Of a stretch of DNA of 64,000 bases, positions 35,216-46,800 are shown piece by piece. The stretch lies in the NCBI GenBank assembly GCA_922989275.2, contig OV277858.1, forward strand, positions 15,546,727 to 15,610,726. The letters are read 5' to 3'. The notes beneath the pieces were generated by a model. It saw only the letters and a program-made list of their open reading frames with translations, searched no databases and had not been told where the DNA came from. How positions within the stretch are numbered: the first letter of the stretch is position 1; every line of letters starts with the position of its first letter. The DNA is from Gari tellinella (Eukaryota > Mollusca > Bivalvia > Cardiida > Psammobiidae). Both the position numbers and the translations under genes were made by a program.

Positions 35216-35612
35216 CCTTGAAAGAGTTCATTTAGTAGGTAAGTCCATACTGGTAAAAAGTTCTTATAACACTACTATTAAATTGTTCTTACTTTGACAG
35301 TTTCGGTGACTGCTGTCACCTTTCTCGAAAATCCAACTGATTCCGTGGATCATCGGCTGTTTCCGTCAGCGCACTTGCTGACGAAAACCGGGTCCCAGAC
35401 GGTAGAGAGCTTATAGGCCCCCTCGTCCCTGTTCATGGTGGACTTTTGTTTTCTTATCTGGATGGCCTCCTTCATCTGCCGAGCGCGAAGGTCAGACTCC
35501 CAGACTTCGGAACAGCCATGGGAAGCCCTGTGTCACCTATTGTGGCCAACATATATATGGAGTTCCTTGAGCAGAAAGCTTTAATAGTAGTGGTATAAGA
35601 ACATTTTACTCA
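35216..35612. mobile_element. Penelope-like element fragments, head to head
   Basis: A 397-bp insertion is flanked by the 13-bp direct repeat TACCTCCCTTTAC (35203-35215 and 35613-35625). On the minus strand, 35508-35350 encodes WESDLRARQMKEAIQIRK, then MNRDEGAYKLSTVWDP and a stop, which is the C-terminal end of a canonical PLE. On the plus strand, 35509-35583 encodes GTAMGSPVSPIVANIYMEF, an RT motif. The arms meet exactly at 35508/35509. Both outer ends carry the same AATAGTAGTG(T/G)TATAAGAAC sequence, as an inverted repeat. A canonical EN-containing PLE, different from the one at 53-55.6 kb, is the best reading. Confidence 0.82.
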
Positions 35613-35625
35613 TACCTCCCTTTAC

Positions 35626-36014
35626 TCACAGGGGCCAGTCACACAAAATAATGTCTATCCTATATAGAAAAGAAAGGGCACCAACGACATCTAAACACCT
35701 ATCGCAAATTACACGGCGCTGCTACACAATTAAAGGGTTTATCATAAAGTACTCTGCACTATTGTCAATACATTTTTCTCTCCAACGATACCTTATTTAT
35801 CCCATTCGAAGATGAAACACACAGTACACACGGCCTCAAACTCGGAAAATCTTCGGAAATTTTGACCCATCACGTTAACCTGCCAATGGTGTTTACATAT
35901 GAGGACGCGGATTTTTTGGTGATCAAGTGAAATCGTCGATATGTCCATATAAAACACACCAAAGTAACACTGTCCACGTCAATAACTCGCCCAGGATACG
36001 AATAATGTCCAAAT
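35626..36014. other. Unassigned DNA between PLE fragment and LINE fragment
   Basis: No motif is recognised. It may include decayed endonuclease sequence of the LINE that follows. Confidence 0.4.
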
Positions 36015-36848
36015 TTGACTGAAGACTCGTTAAACTCTGCCTTTGATTCACGGGTTAATGATATTATTATTACAGGTGACTTTAACTTAAATATGTTACA
36101 ACAAACTACTGCTCGAATTATTAATTATTTATGCAATAAATTCGTCTTAAAGCAAATTATACATGAACCTACGAATTTTACAGAACACTCGTCATCACTT
36201 ATAGATATTATTCTGACAAACCAATATACTAAAGTTATAACTAGTGGGGTGTGGGACCACCTTTTAGATCAAGAAAAAATGTATCATTGCCCTATCTACG
36301 CTTTATTTTGTTATGACAAACCTAAACTAAAGGCATATGACAGACATGTATGGTACTACGACAAAGGAGACTACGCAAATTTACGTGAAAGAGCAAATCT
36401 GACTGACTGGACTGACGTGACCGACGTAATTATAAATAAATACAATAGCAAACTTACTAAAATAATCTTAGATATAAGTCAACAATGCATTCCTAATAAA
36501 ACCGTCACCATAAAACCATTAGAACCTCAGTGGATTACATCAACAATCAAAAGAAAAATTAGAACGCGTAAAAGATTGTCCAAAAAAGCTAAGACAGACA
36601 AAACTACTTATACTTGGAGCAAATTTAAAAAACTCCGCAATGAAATCATTGCAGACAATACAAGCATTTATATTGCTGTTGAAAATGCTTATACTGCCGC
36701 TGATACTCTCAACACTGATATATCCATTATTTCAAAATGGGCAGATCTTTGGCTCGTTTCATTCAATCCCTCCAAAACTGAATCCTTAACTTTAACGCGG
36801 AGAGTAAATAAAACAAACCATCCTACCATCATAACTTACTCAATCTGA
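36015..36848 (+). pseudogene. LINE ORF2 with the RT core deleted
   Basis: A 277-residue open frame begins in the distal endonuclease (NDIIITGDFNLNML, then EPTNFTEHSSSLIDIILT). It continues through the basic linker (QWITSTIKRKIRTRKRL, then WSKFKKLRNEI). It then jumps directly to sequence that normally follows the YADD motif: TSIYIAVENAYTAADTLN, then ISKWADLWLVSFNPSKTESL. RT motifs from the fingers through YADD are missing without loss of frame. It is an internal deletion product and cannot encode RT. It ends abruptly at 36848 without a 3' tail. Confidence 0.88.
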
Positions 36849-37078
36849 TGACATTGAATTTAACTTGAACTTGGTAATGTTTTTCAATGAAATTTTGTTG
36901 TGAAGATATAATACCTTACCATCCATGATGTGTGCATCATTCTATCTTGCTTTATTAAACATAAAGATTTCTCTTGTTAAAAAGTGTTTAAAATTAATTT
37001 AAATCGCATTGAATATGTACAATACAATAGTCGTTTTTTCTATGAGCCATTTTGGCTCTTTAGATAATTTTAACACAA

Positions 37079-37577
37079 TACTCAAGCAGGAAACGCAACA
37101 CAAACAATACACCCACCTCTCAAGCAGAACACACACACAGTCATACCATAACAAACACACACACACACACACACGCACAATCCCATTTCTTCATCTACAC
37201 ACTAAATAGAAAACAGCACGCAAGACAAACATAAAGCAAAGTGAACATAGGATCCCGCCTTGGTACGGTCAGCAGAAAATCAATAATTAATTATAAATTA
37301 ATCATTAACTACCACTGGGGGGGTTAAACCTGGGTTTAGGGGCGCCCAACTTCACACTTATCTCCTATATTCACCTATAAAGACGAACAGTGTACATAAA
37401 ATAGAAACCCTGTTCCACAACCTCACAATCAAAAAGACCGCCAGCACAGTAACTAAATACATGTAAAACATTTAACAAAAAATCTATGACAAGATCATTA
37501 GTAACATGGGAAAAATTAAACATTCAAGCCCGTGTTAAAAATAACCCACTATGGCAACGGTCAAATTGTACTCAAGC
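37079..37577 (-). mobile_element. Family R repeat
   Basis: This copy matches 12913-13465 closely, with the same CTCAAGCAGGAAACG start, CA tract, TGGGGGGTTAAACCTGGG block and CCCGTGTTAAAAATAACCC block. It stops at ACTCAAGC before the terminal hairpin seen in the two longer copies. It lies 230 bp after the broken end of a LINE. Confidence 0.78.
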
Positions 37578-37978
37578 ACTGTTGATGAGCCCTTTTGGCG
37601 CTGAAATGACGATATAGTATATATTTTATATGGTAACATTTTGACTTCAACAGAGGATACGTTTGGATTGGGGACCTTCTGTCGATGGGTGCATTTTCGA
37701 TACTTTGTGACTAAAGTGTGGTAGTGCTTTGTGTTTTTGTACATATTTTAGTGTGTACGATTTCTTGGTATTCAATATGCTTGTATTAAAAAAAATACTT
37801 TCAAAATATACGAGACAAAAGACAAAAACTATAAAATACATTTGAGTATTGTCGATGATGTTTGAACTGGCACCCTATGCATATTCCGCCTTTTTCCGTA
37901 AGCTATTTTTATCTTCCGGACAACAGTTGGAGATTTAGTCATTGAATAATGAAATGTACATCATAGTCTGTTACACAG
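37578..37978. other. Unassigned DNA
   Basis: No gene or repeat is recognised; the minus ORFs here are short and lack motifs. Confidence 0.4.
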
Positions 37979-38055
37979 TCGACAGTAGCTCAGTGGTTTA
38001 ATCACCGTACTACCAATATCAGGGTCGTGAGTTCGAACCCAGTCATGGCAGTTTT
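37979..38055 (+). mobile_element. tRNA-like sequence or SINE head
   Basis: An A box TAGCTCAGTGGTTT (37986-37999) and a B box GAGTTCGAACCCA (38029-38041) are at the right distance for a tRNA, and TTTT follows at 38052. The acceptor arms (TCGACAG and CATGGCA) do not pair and the T stem is poor, so it is not a working tRNA. A tRNA pseudogene or the head of a SINE is more likely. Confidence 0.7.
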
Positions 38056-39740
38056 AAATACAATTATATTTTTTCGATCTTTATTTTCTTTTAATCATTT
38101 TGTCGGATAGACGCATGCCTGTGTGAATTGTGTACAGTGAAACTTGTCTTACACAAAAATTCGTATAAGTAATGAAATCCAACGTTTTTGCTGAAAGCAT
38201 TTATTGATTTTTATCAAAACATTCAACGGAAAATCCCGACATCATCGACGAAAGTTGACGGAAAGTGATGAGTGCCAGTTCAAACATCATCGACAATAAT
38301 AAATCTTGTTTTTGCGTTCACATGAGGTATTTCTTATTGTTTATAAACAAAAAAGTAAGTCTACACATGCATTTTTGATTCAGAATATTGAAGATGCATC
38401 AATTAGTTTGGATCCAATTATTTTGTAGTGTCTGACAAAACAAAAACTGTTTGTCACCTGGAAACCGTTTCTTTACAAAATATTTGCTACTTTAAGATAG
38501 GTTGATCGTTAAAGAAGAACTATTAAAAATATAACTGGACCTTTGTTCTAACAACGTCATAGCTTTAATCGAGAATATGCGAGGAAACGTTTTAGACGTC
38601 CCCAACCGACGTTAATTATTTTAGATTAAAGGAAATATGCAAGGTTGCAGGAAAAATGCTTGACCAGTTACAAATTATTTTACATGACCGATGGATAGTA
38701 CATTTACATTGGAATTTGACTTTAAAAGTTTCATCCTCAAATATTGAAAAAATACAAAGGATGTAGCATAAACATAAACTATAATATGATTTGTCATGAG
38801 GTAAATATAAAGAAAATGATGTAACCGCCCCAACCAGACGTTATCTATTGTATTGTTGGTAGGGTTGAGTTTTCTAGTAGTATACAAAGTGCCAAACGTC
38901 GAGTATGTCAGATAAATGAATAACAGCGACAGTCCAAACTTTGTAATACATGACCTGTTATTGACCACGTTTACTGTATTATTGTAATAATGAAGGCACT
39001 GGCATTAATAATAATCGAATGTAGTCAATGCTTATTCCATTGTTGGATTCATGTCAGAACTGGCTGCAACGATGTGGGACACTTAGTCAACTTATGTTTC
39101 TATTTTCCTGTTTTTAACCATGGAAACTTTCTTGCACATTTCCTTGCACGCAGAGATATTTTAGATCCAGTACTTAGATGTTAAAATACATTGCACTTTA
39201 CCTTATCTAGGGGTTTCAGGTTGAACGATCGTGAGACTCGGCCCCTTATGCATGTTTCCTTTTTCTACTGTTTTCGAATTATTTCGTTTTATCCAGAAGG
39301 AAATATGTTAACAAGGACAATTGTTTTATCTATAAAGGCAATATTGTTATATTAACACCTGCTTATAATAATTTTTGAAAATGAGCCCCTAACACTACAT
39401 TTTAAACAAAACTGAATATATATATGACAATTATTTTGTTTGCATTTTAGCCAGGTCCGTTAGCTCGATAATTTGGCAAAATACTTCAAATCATGATGGA
39501 AGCAAGGGACTATCTACAATTATTGTATAGACATGTCTAATCCAAACTATCCCATTAGCCACCTCAATTTGCAATTCATATTCAAGATGGCGGCCATTTC
39601 ATAATGGCTGCCATTTCCATTTTGCTCAAGTTATGTCGTAATCGTAAGTCTCATGCAAGTGCAAAAACGCTAGGCAAAAGTAACAAGTGTGAGATGTAAG
39701 ATATAAATCATCAATTGGGGACTGTAATATGTTGTTAATT
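38056..39740. other. Unassigned AT-rich DNA
   Basis: No gene is recognised. Near 39580-39620 there is a short imperfect repeat of GGCNGCCATTTC. The ORFs at 38675-38968 and 38990-39184 have no motif. Confidence 0.4.
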
Positions 39741-40956
39741 TAGACGTCAGACGTCATTGACGTACAGAGAGGCGTACGTCAGGGGGAGGGCGTACTCTCT
39801 ACGGTTTACTATGCTATGGCCGGAAAGGGAATTCACCCCCGGGGAGTCAACCCAATAGTCTCTCGAAATATTTATAACAACATAATCATTCCCACTGTAC
39901 TGTATGGCTCAGAACTATGGAACAACATGACCAAATCCGACATTACAGCGATTAAAACTTTTCAACATTTCATCGTTAAGAAAATACAAGGCTTCCCTAT
40001 TTCTACTCAATCAGATATGGCTAAATCTATGCTAGGGCTATATAGGCTTTGCTCAATAATTGAAAAAATGAAACTCTTATTTCTACACAAAATCCTTAGT
40101 TTACCCTCAATTTGTATAATGAAAGAAATATTCACTCGTAAATACTGTATGTACCTATCTAGCAAGACATCAGTATCGTATGGTTTCATACCATACGTTT
40201 GTACCTTACTTTCAAAGTATAAACTTACCGCTATCGTTCACGCATTTATTTCCTATTCAGATCCACTCCCGCAAAACATATATGGAAAAGTATTGTGTAC
40301 AATGCTATTGCTATGAACGAATCTAACTTATGGGACCGGCGAATGTCTACTGATAGTGACTTCATATACTTTAGAATTATCCAGCCTACTATTAAGCCAT
40401 GGATTGTGCATGAAACATTCAAAGAAAGTTCAGCTAGATACACCATGGCAACCATAGCTAACATATGGCGCAGAGCCCCCACAACTGGAGAACGAAACGT
40501 GCAAATTGTGTGGGTCAGCAACGTATGAGGAACTTGTTCACTTCCTTAGGGAATGTACTGGAACACATGATCTAAAAAATACCTTAAATAACATTTTCGG
40601 AACAATCCTTGGAATGCCTCTTTTAAACAAGCTGTCTGAATTAGACAGCCTTGCTTGGGTTTTAAAAAGCTTAGGTTCACCAATACCACCAGTCTTAGAT
40701 CCCGAGAGTTAGAAGCAATTTCTCAACAAAACCTTTAAAAACCTTTATCCTGCAATAAACAACGTGGTCATTAATGTACTTCCTACACGGGGGTTGCTAA
40801 AGAGAAGGAGTACTGTACCTTTTTGTAGTAAATATTGATTTGTCTCATGTATATCTCATGTGTAATTAATTATTTGCATTTTTTGTGTTGATTCTATTGT
40901 AATGTTAAACATATCTCCTTTATGGAGGAAATAAAAAAAAATGAATTGAATTGAAC
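39741..40956 (+). pseudogene. LINE ORF2 3' part with RT deletion, complete 3' tail
   Basis: The frame starts in the RT with VQRGVRQGEGVLSTVYY (about 39757-39810). It then jumps without the YADD region to GIHPRGVNPIVSRNIYNNII and VLYGSELWNNMTKSD. A frameshift near 40290 leads to a second frame. A third (40500-40712) carries C-K-L-C, HFLREC and then TGTHD, a CCHC knuckle. A polyadenylation-like AATAAA lies at about 40930, followed by the tail TGAATTGAATTGAAC, which is the kind of short repeat that ends LINEs. It is a different LINE family from that at 10.4 kb. Confidence 0.85.
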
Positions 40957-41505
40957 ATGTAATTTTTGAAGGATTATTAAATTACTTTTCGTCGGACCGT
41001 GTCCTAACTACTAACGAAAGCTATTAAATCATAATTTAGGTGTGTTTCGTCCATTTCGGTAGTGTTTCACTCTCTCCCATGAAGATGAAAACACAAAAAA
41101 TAGTGAAAAAATGGCCGCCTAAACACCTTTTGTTCGTTATAGTATCCGGTATTTCGGGGAACAAATACACATATATTACATCTCCTTCTCCCAAACTTCG
41201 TGGCTAACTGCAACCACACTTTACAGGAAATTTCTTTAGGTAAATATCTTTCAGAATAATTGTTTTTAAATGAAGAACTATTTTCCCCATGGCGACAAAG
41301 TGAAAAACTGGAGAAATCTTTACAAATTCTTATTGTAAAACAAACAAGGCACAAAGCTTAGATACTTGATGGGTTGTATTACATTGCAGATTTATTTAGA
41401 TAGTATTTTTTTCTTAATTATAAAGTTGTAACAATTCGCTGAAAATTATAGTGCAGTATATTACAATACGGATGAACTGTATTGTCATGCATGTATATAG
41501 CAATA
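40957..41505. other. Unassigned AT-rich DNA
   Basis: No gene is recognised; the minus ORF 41067-41354 has no family motif. Confidence 0.4.
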
Positions 41506-41507
41506 TA

Positions 41508-42366
41508 CGAGGGTCTTTTAAAAAGTTGCGTTACTTTGACATTTTCTTGAAATATACATGTACTATTTTTATGTATGATACAAGCTTTTAAAGGCCTATT
41601 TCTTGCGGATACAAACATACATCTCACAAGTCATTACTCTTATTTGACACAGTCTAAATTAGGTTACAATACTATCAAACGAATGACTCTACACTCATGC
41701 AATTTTATAGAATTTGAAATACTATTGAGATTCACTGAAGGGACAAATATCGTTTTATTCTTTAACATGTCGACATCGTTTGTCTGATATATTGACATAG
41801 ATTCAAAACAACGTGATGTATTAAGTGTATGTCGATAAAAACGACATTCATATATTCGGTAAGCCTATATAGTTGTTACATTAATGACTGAATTAATGCA
41901 AAATGTAAAATTGTTCAGTTTTTATTAAACTGGATCCTTTTTTAGATGAAAAAGAAAATAAGATAAGTCATTTTTCCGAAAACAAGTTGATATTATCAAG
42001 AAAGTTTAAAACACTTTTAACATTTTTCATTAATAATTCAGTTTATATCATTTTATAGTGAATTTTAATGTTTATACAAAATAGAAAGTCACACACCTGT
42101 CAATTAAAGCAGGTGAAGCATATTTCGATTTTATTATTAAGTCATTTCAACATTAAGTGTTATTCAGTATAATTCTAATAAATGAATGAATTAATGAATC
42201 GTCAATGTCAGTCCCGATGAACTGGAAAGTAAGCGAAGTGTTTTCAAGCTATGTTTCATTGCAGTATCTCCAAGAACATGCTCTTTTCAACGATGTATCA
42301 TACGTGATAAGTATACAGGTAAGTACCAAAAATATGCCCAAGAAAAAAAAATATGAATAACCCTCG
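41508..42366. mobile_element. Mariner-type MITE
   Basis: The left end reads TA-CGAGGGTCTTTTAAAAAG and the right end reads AATAACCCTCG-TA. This gives TIR CGAGGGT and TA target duplications at 41506-41507 and 42367-42368. CGAGGGTCATTCAAAAAG-like ends are typical of mariner elements in many invertebrates. The 859-bp interior holds no DDD/DDE motif or long ORF, so it is a deletion derivative or a decayed copy. Confidence 0.8.
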
Positions 42367-42368
42367 TA

Positions 42369-44128
42369 AGTATGTTGAACAGGCCTTGATGGGGGTGGTC
42401 CTAAGCTTTACATATATTTATCGTTATCATATACAGTCTAAATGTGTGTCAAATCACAAAGCCAAAAATTTGAGATATTTGATGAAAAGCATAGCCTAGT
42501 AAACCTCTACCCAGATTGTCAAAAGCATTATAGTCCCGGAGTAATAAATGACAGCAGCAATAGGTCACTAGCTTAACATGTATTTAAAACGGAAACTTAG
42601 ACCATCACAACCCTTATAGCCGAGAGCTTTAATCTATTTGTGTAGCGTATCGCCTAGAATACCTCTATAAATTCTAGTAAATTCATAGCCCTGAGACCTA
42701 AGTCTTGTTGGAAAGGATTGCCACTCTCATTGATGGTCGATGTCAACATTTTCACTTTCTAAATCAGTGACGTATGTGAACTCTTTGCATGCTTATGGTG
42801 ACTTGCACTACCATAATCGTGTTTAGCGATTAATCATTCTTCGAACTCTGCACATAATATGCTCGAATTGGGCTCGCCATAATTCAGCGTCTAACAGCTA
42901 AAGGTCATCTGTGATGCAAATTGCACCCCGTTGCCCTTGATGATTGCATTCGCCTGTGCGTTGGCTTAGGGTATTGATAGTGTTGAGAATTGTCTCATTG
43001 AGGATATTGTGGTTTTAGTGTTACCAATAAGTCTACCTTCCTATTCTTCTATTTGTTTAGCAGTTATTGACTTTTGTCTGGATTAACCTGGTATAATCAA
43101 CACTTATATCTCATATCTACAATGTTTTTACTTTAGAAATTAAGTAAACACTTATCTTTGAAGCAGGTGAATTTCATTTACATATATTTTTCTCCATGCA
43201 ACATATACTCCTTGTTTGATCAAACTGCTTGAATAAGAGGACCATAATGTCTCTATATCTCTCAACAGTGTTATAGAATTTGACACCAGAGCCGCGGGTT
43301 GGGGACACTTTTAATACTGGGGCTTTGCTTTTAACGAATCTGATAGAGACCTACTACATGATTCTGAACAAACTAGGATGTATAGTTTGGACACGTTTGG
43401 AAAAACTTTTTCTTCATTCTTTGTCACCGCTGACCCTTTACAGCAATAATATATGTGTGTTGTTAGGAAGAAATTGTTTTAGAAAGGGTACATTGTGTTG
43501 TTTGGGCAAAAGTGGTAATCAATGTTGTAACGATCGAATCGTTGTAAGTATGGACACCGTATTGGAGGATCACTGTATTAGGTAACGGTTTACACTAAAT
43601 ATCAAAATGTTTTTGACATGAAGTTGTTTAAGTTTTCAAATTTTCAAATACCAAGTATTTATTATACTGCAAAGTAAATTCCCTAACTCTGATTGGATAC
43701 CGAGCCGTATACGTGACCTCAAGTACCATGTGAGCTAAAAGGGTTCGTAGACATGCAGCTATGTTCATTGTTTGACAGCCCTCTGAGTCTTGGTAGAAAA
43801 AAAGATGGCAAATTGCTCGACAGGATGGGATGCATTCAATCGTGCATCCTCCATTTAAGTCCATTTCAGCTAAGAACTAATCGGGGGGGGGGGGGGGGCG
43901 GCATCTTTCAACAGTCACATTCACTCTGGGAAAGTATGACGACAATGTCTACGAGCGAGCCTATTTTTCTTTTGAAAAACAACCTTCAGAAAGATGACGT
44001 CATTTCAGATCAACGTCATAGGTTTTGACGCTGGTTTTTACTGTTTACTTTGGGCGCTGTGCACGAAAAAATTCGAAATATTTCATGTGAACAGTAAAAA
44101 ATGTGCAGTATAATACATTATTTATACA
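42369..44128. other. Unassigned DNA with a 16-base G run
   Basis: No gene is recognised. A homopolymer of 16 G lies at 43883-43898. The 101-residue ORF at 43280-43585 and the overlapping ORFs at 43628-44028 show no family motif. Confidence 0.4.
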
Positions 44129-44252
44129 GTTTCTTCACAGGGTACATGAGGATTCATTCCCGACTGGTCAAATCATGTAACCTTCGCCTAACGGCTCGGG
44201 CAACATGATTTTTTCAGCCGCGAATAAATTATCATGTACCCTGTGACGAAAC
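44129..44252. repeat. Nested inverted-repeat (foldback) element
   Basis: Outer arms of 21 bp (44129-44149 and 44232-44252) contain TCACAGGGTACATGA and differ at one base. Inner arms AATCATGT and ACATGATT lie within. The element is 124 bp and non-coding. Its right end abuts the GATA-type tail of the minus-strand LINE. Confidence 0.85.
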
Positions 44253-44499
44253 TATATCTATCTATCTCTATCTTCCTTTCAGTCAAATCCCTTGTGGGGA
44301 CCTGGACTTTGACGCGAGTCAACTGCCGAGAACATAATAAGAACATATAAAAGGAGTGTTTAAAAGATAAGAAGGTAGTTTGTTAAAATATAGATAAAAA
44401 CAGGACAGGTGAACTTAAGGTGAGACATGTTCAATCTGGCTAACAGCCAGACTGAACTCTGGGCCGGACAGGGTAACAATGTCAGATGGGCATTCCACT

Positions 44500-45184
44500 G
44501 GACTACTGTCCTAGGGAAAAAAGAGAATTTATGGTAGTCAGATTTGGTTTGTATGATTTAGATTGCCTGTGAATGTGAATTTCGAGAGTGGTCAAATAAT
44601 TTCGAAGTGGGATGGCTACTTGGTTATGCAGAATATTCTGGAACATGACTAGGCGTTGATCAACGCGGCTGAGATCCAGTCGTCTCCATTCTAGTGCATT
44701 AAGCATATCAGTTACAGAGGATGTAGGCCGTAGTCCCTTTTAGTCTAACGAGCCGCTCTATTCTACATTGCTTCAAGTTGGTCTATCAGAGTGCTGGTGT
44801 GGGGTGACCAGACAGTTGAGCAGTATTCAAGCTGCGGCCGTACAAGTGTCTTATAGGCTACAGCTTTGAGCTTTTCAGAATGGACTTTTACATTTCGTCG
44901 AGAAAACCGAGTGTCTGATTTGCTTATTTTGTTATGTTATCAATATGTGTGTGACATGAAATATCATTGGAAAGAGTGACACATAAGTATTTGGCTGCGT
45001 AAACTGTGTCAAGGGTGGTGTTATGAAGGGTATGGTATGTTGGTATAGGTGTCCTGTGTTTAGTTATGTGTAGTACTTGGCACTCTGAAGGGTTGAAGGC
45101 CATATCCCATGTTTTTTCCCAGATTTCAAGTGGTTTAAGATCATGCTGTAGGAGGCTGGAGTGAGGGGAGACAGTTAGAGACAT
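44500..45184 (-). pseudogene. LINE post-RT region, 3' portion
   Basis: Downstream of the insertion the LINE resumes with MSLTVSPHSSLLQHDLKPL, IWEKTWDMAFNPSECQVLH and YAAKYLCVTLSNDISCHTH (45184-44924). Several stops follow. The remaining words VRPQLEYCSTVWSPHT and NALEWRRLDLSRVDQRLVM (44700-44640) match the C-terminal part of such LINEs. At least three disabling changes are present. Confidence 0.88.
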
Positions 45185-45185
45185 A

Positions 45186-45958
45186 CTGTAAAATCCGGAA
45201 TATAGGCGTATACGCTTATTTTGTAAATTAGTGACGCCTCTATGCGCTTATTTTAGCGTATGCGCTTGTAAAGAAGGACAGACGGCGCTAACTTTCGAAG
45301 TCAAAATAAACTTACCACGTTGTTGATTTGATCGTGTTTTAACCGGAAGTGAGTCGAAAGTGAAAGTAGACTGGGTCATTGTTTTCCTACCGCTCATTTC
45401 CCAGACTGCACCTACCCACTTAGTGATTAACATAAATGGAGCCGGTACTGATTTAGGTTCTCGTGCATATGTTTATTTTGTAAAACCTCAAGTTGTTTTT
45501 TCATAACATCAAAAAACGCTAGAATATGACTTTCTCGCTAATTTTCCTGGCGACTGGACCATTCAGTAACTAATACCACTCAGCGTAAAGTTTACACCTG
45601 TTCACCTGATGTTATTAAGCATAAACGAATTTTAGTGAGAAGTTGTCATGTTATCAAGTTTTCTACTAGTTTTCACACATTTACCCATATCAAATACCTA
45701 CCTATTGTTGCCTGCGGACACTACACAATGCATTACACAATGCATCGGTAAAGCGTGAAAACACCGTTATTATCGACAGGTAAGGCGCCGTATATATTTC
45801 GGCTCATGGGTTAGACCGTACAGAACTTCCGCCAGACATTTTATAAGCAAATTATGTATACGCTTATTTTATAGGGAAAACAATCGTGAAGGGTCGACTG
45901 CGCCTATTTTAGCTATGCGCTTAAATTTGACTATGCGCCTACTTATCGGATTTTACTG
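45186..45958. mobile_element. 773-bp TIR element with TA target (pogo/Tigger-like ends)
   Basis: The left end is TA-CTGTAAAATCCG and the right end is CGGATTTTACTG-TG. The TIR is C(A/T)GTAAAATCCG, and the presumed TA duplication has changed to TG on the right. Subterminal copies of TACGCTTATTTT or GCGCTTATTTT occur at both ends and may be transposase-binding sites. No transposase is encoded. CAG...CTG ends with TA targets fit pogo/Tigger-type elements; this class is an inference. Confidence 0.78.
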
Positions 45959-45960
45959 TG

Positions 45961-46700
45961 ATGGCTGTGTCGTCCGCAAACAACCTCACAGTAGAAGACT
46001 GGACATGCTCATGAAGATCATTAATGTAGATTAGAAAAATAGTTGGGCCAAGAACTGAGCCCTGAGGGACTCCAGAGGATACAGGGATAGTGGAGGAGGA
46101 GGATCCATTTACTACAACGGACCGGGATCTGCTATCAAGGAAGCTCTTGATCCATTGTAGTGGTCGGTCTCTAATACCATAAAAGTGGAGCTTGTACAGA
46201 AGTTTACCATGATTAACCATGTCAAAAGCCTTGGAAAAATAAAGTTGTATGATATCTACTTGGCTTTTGAGATTTACAGAGTGGAGGATATCGTCTATCA
46301 GCATAAGAAGTTGCGTTTGGCATGACCTTTTTTGCCTGAATCCATGCTGGAGCTTATAGAAGAGATTGTGATTAGTAAAGTGTTTGGTGATGCTGGAAGC
46401 TACTATGTGCTCTAATGTTTTACACAGAATACAGTTTAGAGATATCGGGCGGTAGTTGGCTGGGTCTGACCGGGAGCCTTTCTTGAATATGGGAGCGACA
46501 TTGGCCATTTTCCATATATCGGGTAGGGTGTGGGTCACTAGAGATTTTCTAAAGAGTTCTGAAATAATTGGGGCAAATTCTTTATGGGCATTTTTGAGGA
46601 TTATTGGTCTGATTTTATAAGGCCTAGCGGCCTTATGGGGGTTTTAGTCCGTTAGAAGCTTCTCAACACCATCTTTTGAGATCTTGATATTGGGCATGGG
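45961..46700 (-). pseudogene. LINE reverse transcriptase, 5' portion
   Basis: The longest open part (46538-45939) encodes IWKMANVAPIFKKGSRSD, NYRPISLNCILCK, HGFRQKRSC, a motif-A region reading YFSKAFDMVNH, SSGVPQGSVLGPTIF and RLFADDTAI. Upstream, out of frame, lie NPHKAARPYKIRPIILK and ISELFRKSL. The first catalytic Asp (usually LDFSKAFD) is Tyr here, which would abolish activity even without the insertion. The last residues called from the open frame are inserted DNA, not LINE. Confidence 0.9.
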
Positions 46701-46800
46701 TGCATGAGGACTGATTTTCTGCTGGGGGATCTCCCTACCTGCATCTGCCAAATCATGCACTTTAATTCCAGCAAGAGATTTAAGAGAGAGTGGAGATTTA

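Larger units (their letters stand above)
44253..46800 (-). mobile_element. LINE, minus strand, with GATA-type 3' tail and a nested TIR element
   Basis: The element reads from about 46800 down to the tail GATAGAGATAGATAGATATAG ending at 44253. It contains RT and post-RT regions, split at 45186-45958 by a 773-bp TIR insertion. Endonuclease sequence is absent, so it is 5' truncated. The protein wording (WKMANVAPIFKKGSRSDPAN, then NYRPISL) marks a LINE family distinct from the others in this window. Confidence 0.85.

Noticed and set aside
37979..38055. Functional tRNA gene
   Set aside because: The acceptor and T stems do not pair, so a SINE head or tRNA pseudogene fits better.
43883..43898. G16 run as a functional G-quadruplex
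   Set aside because: It is a plain homopolymer with no conserved context and is prone to assembly error.
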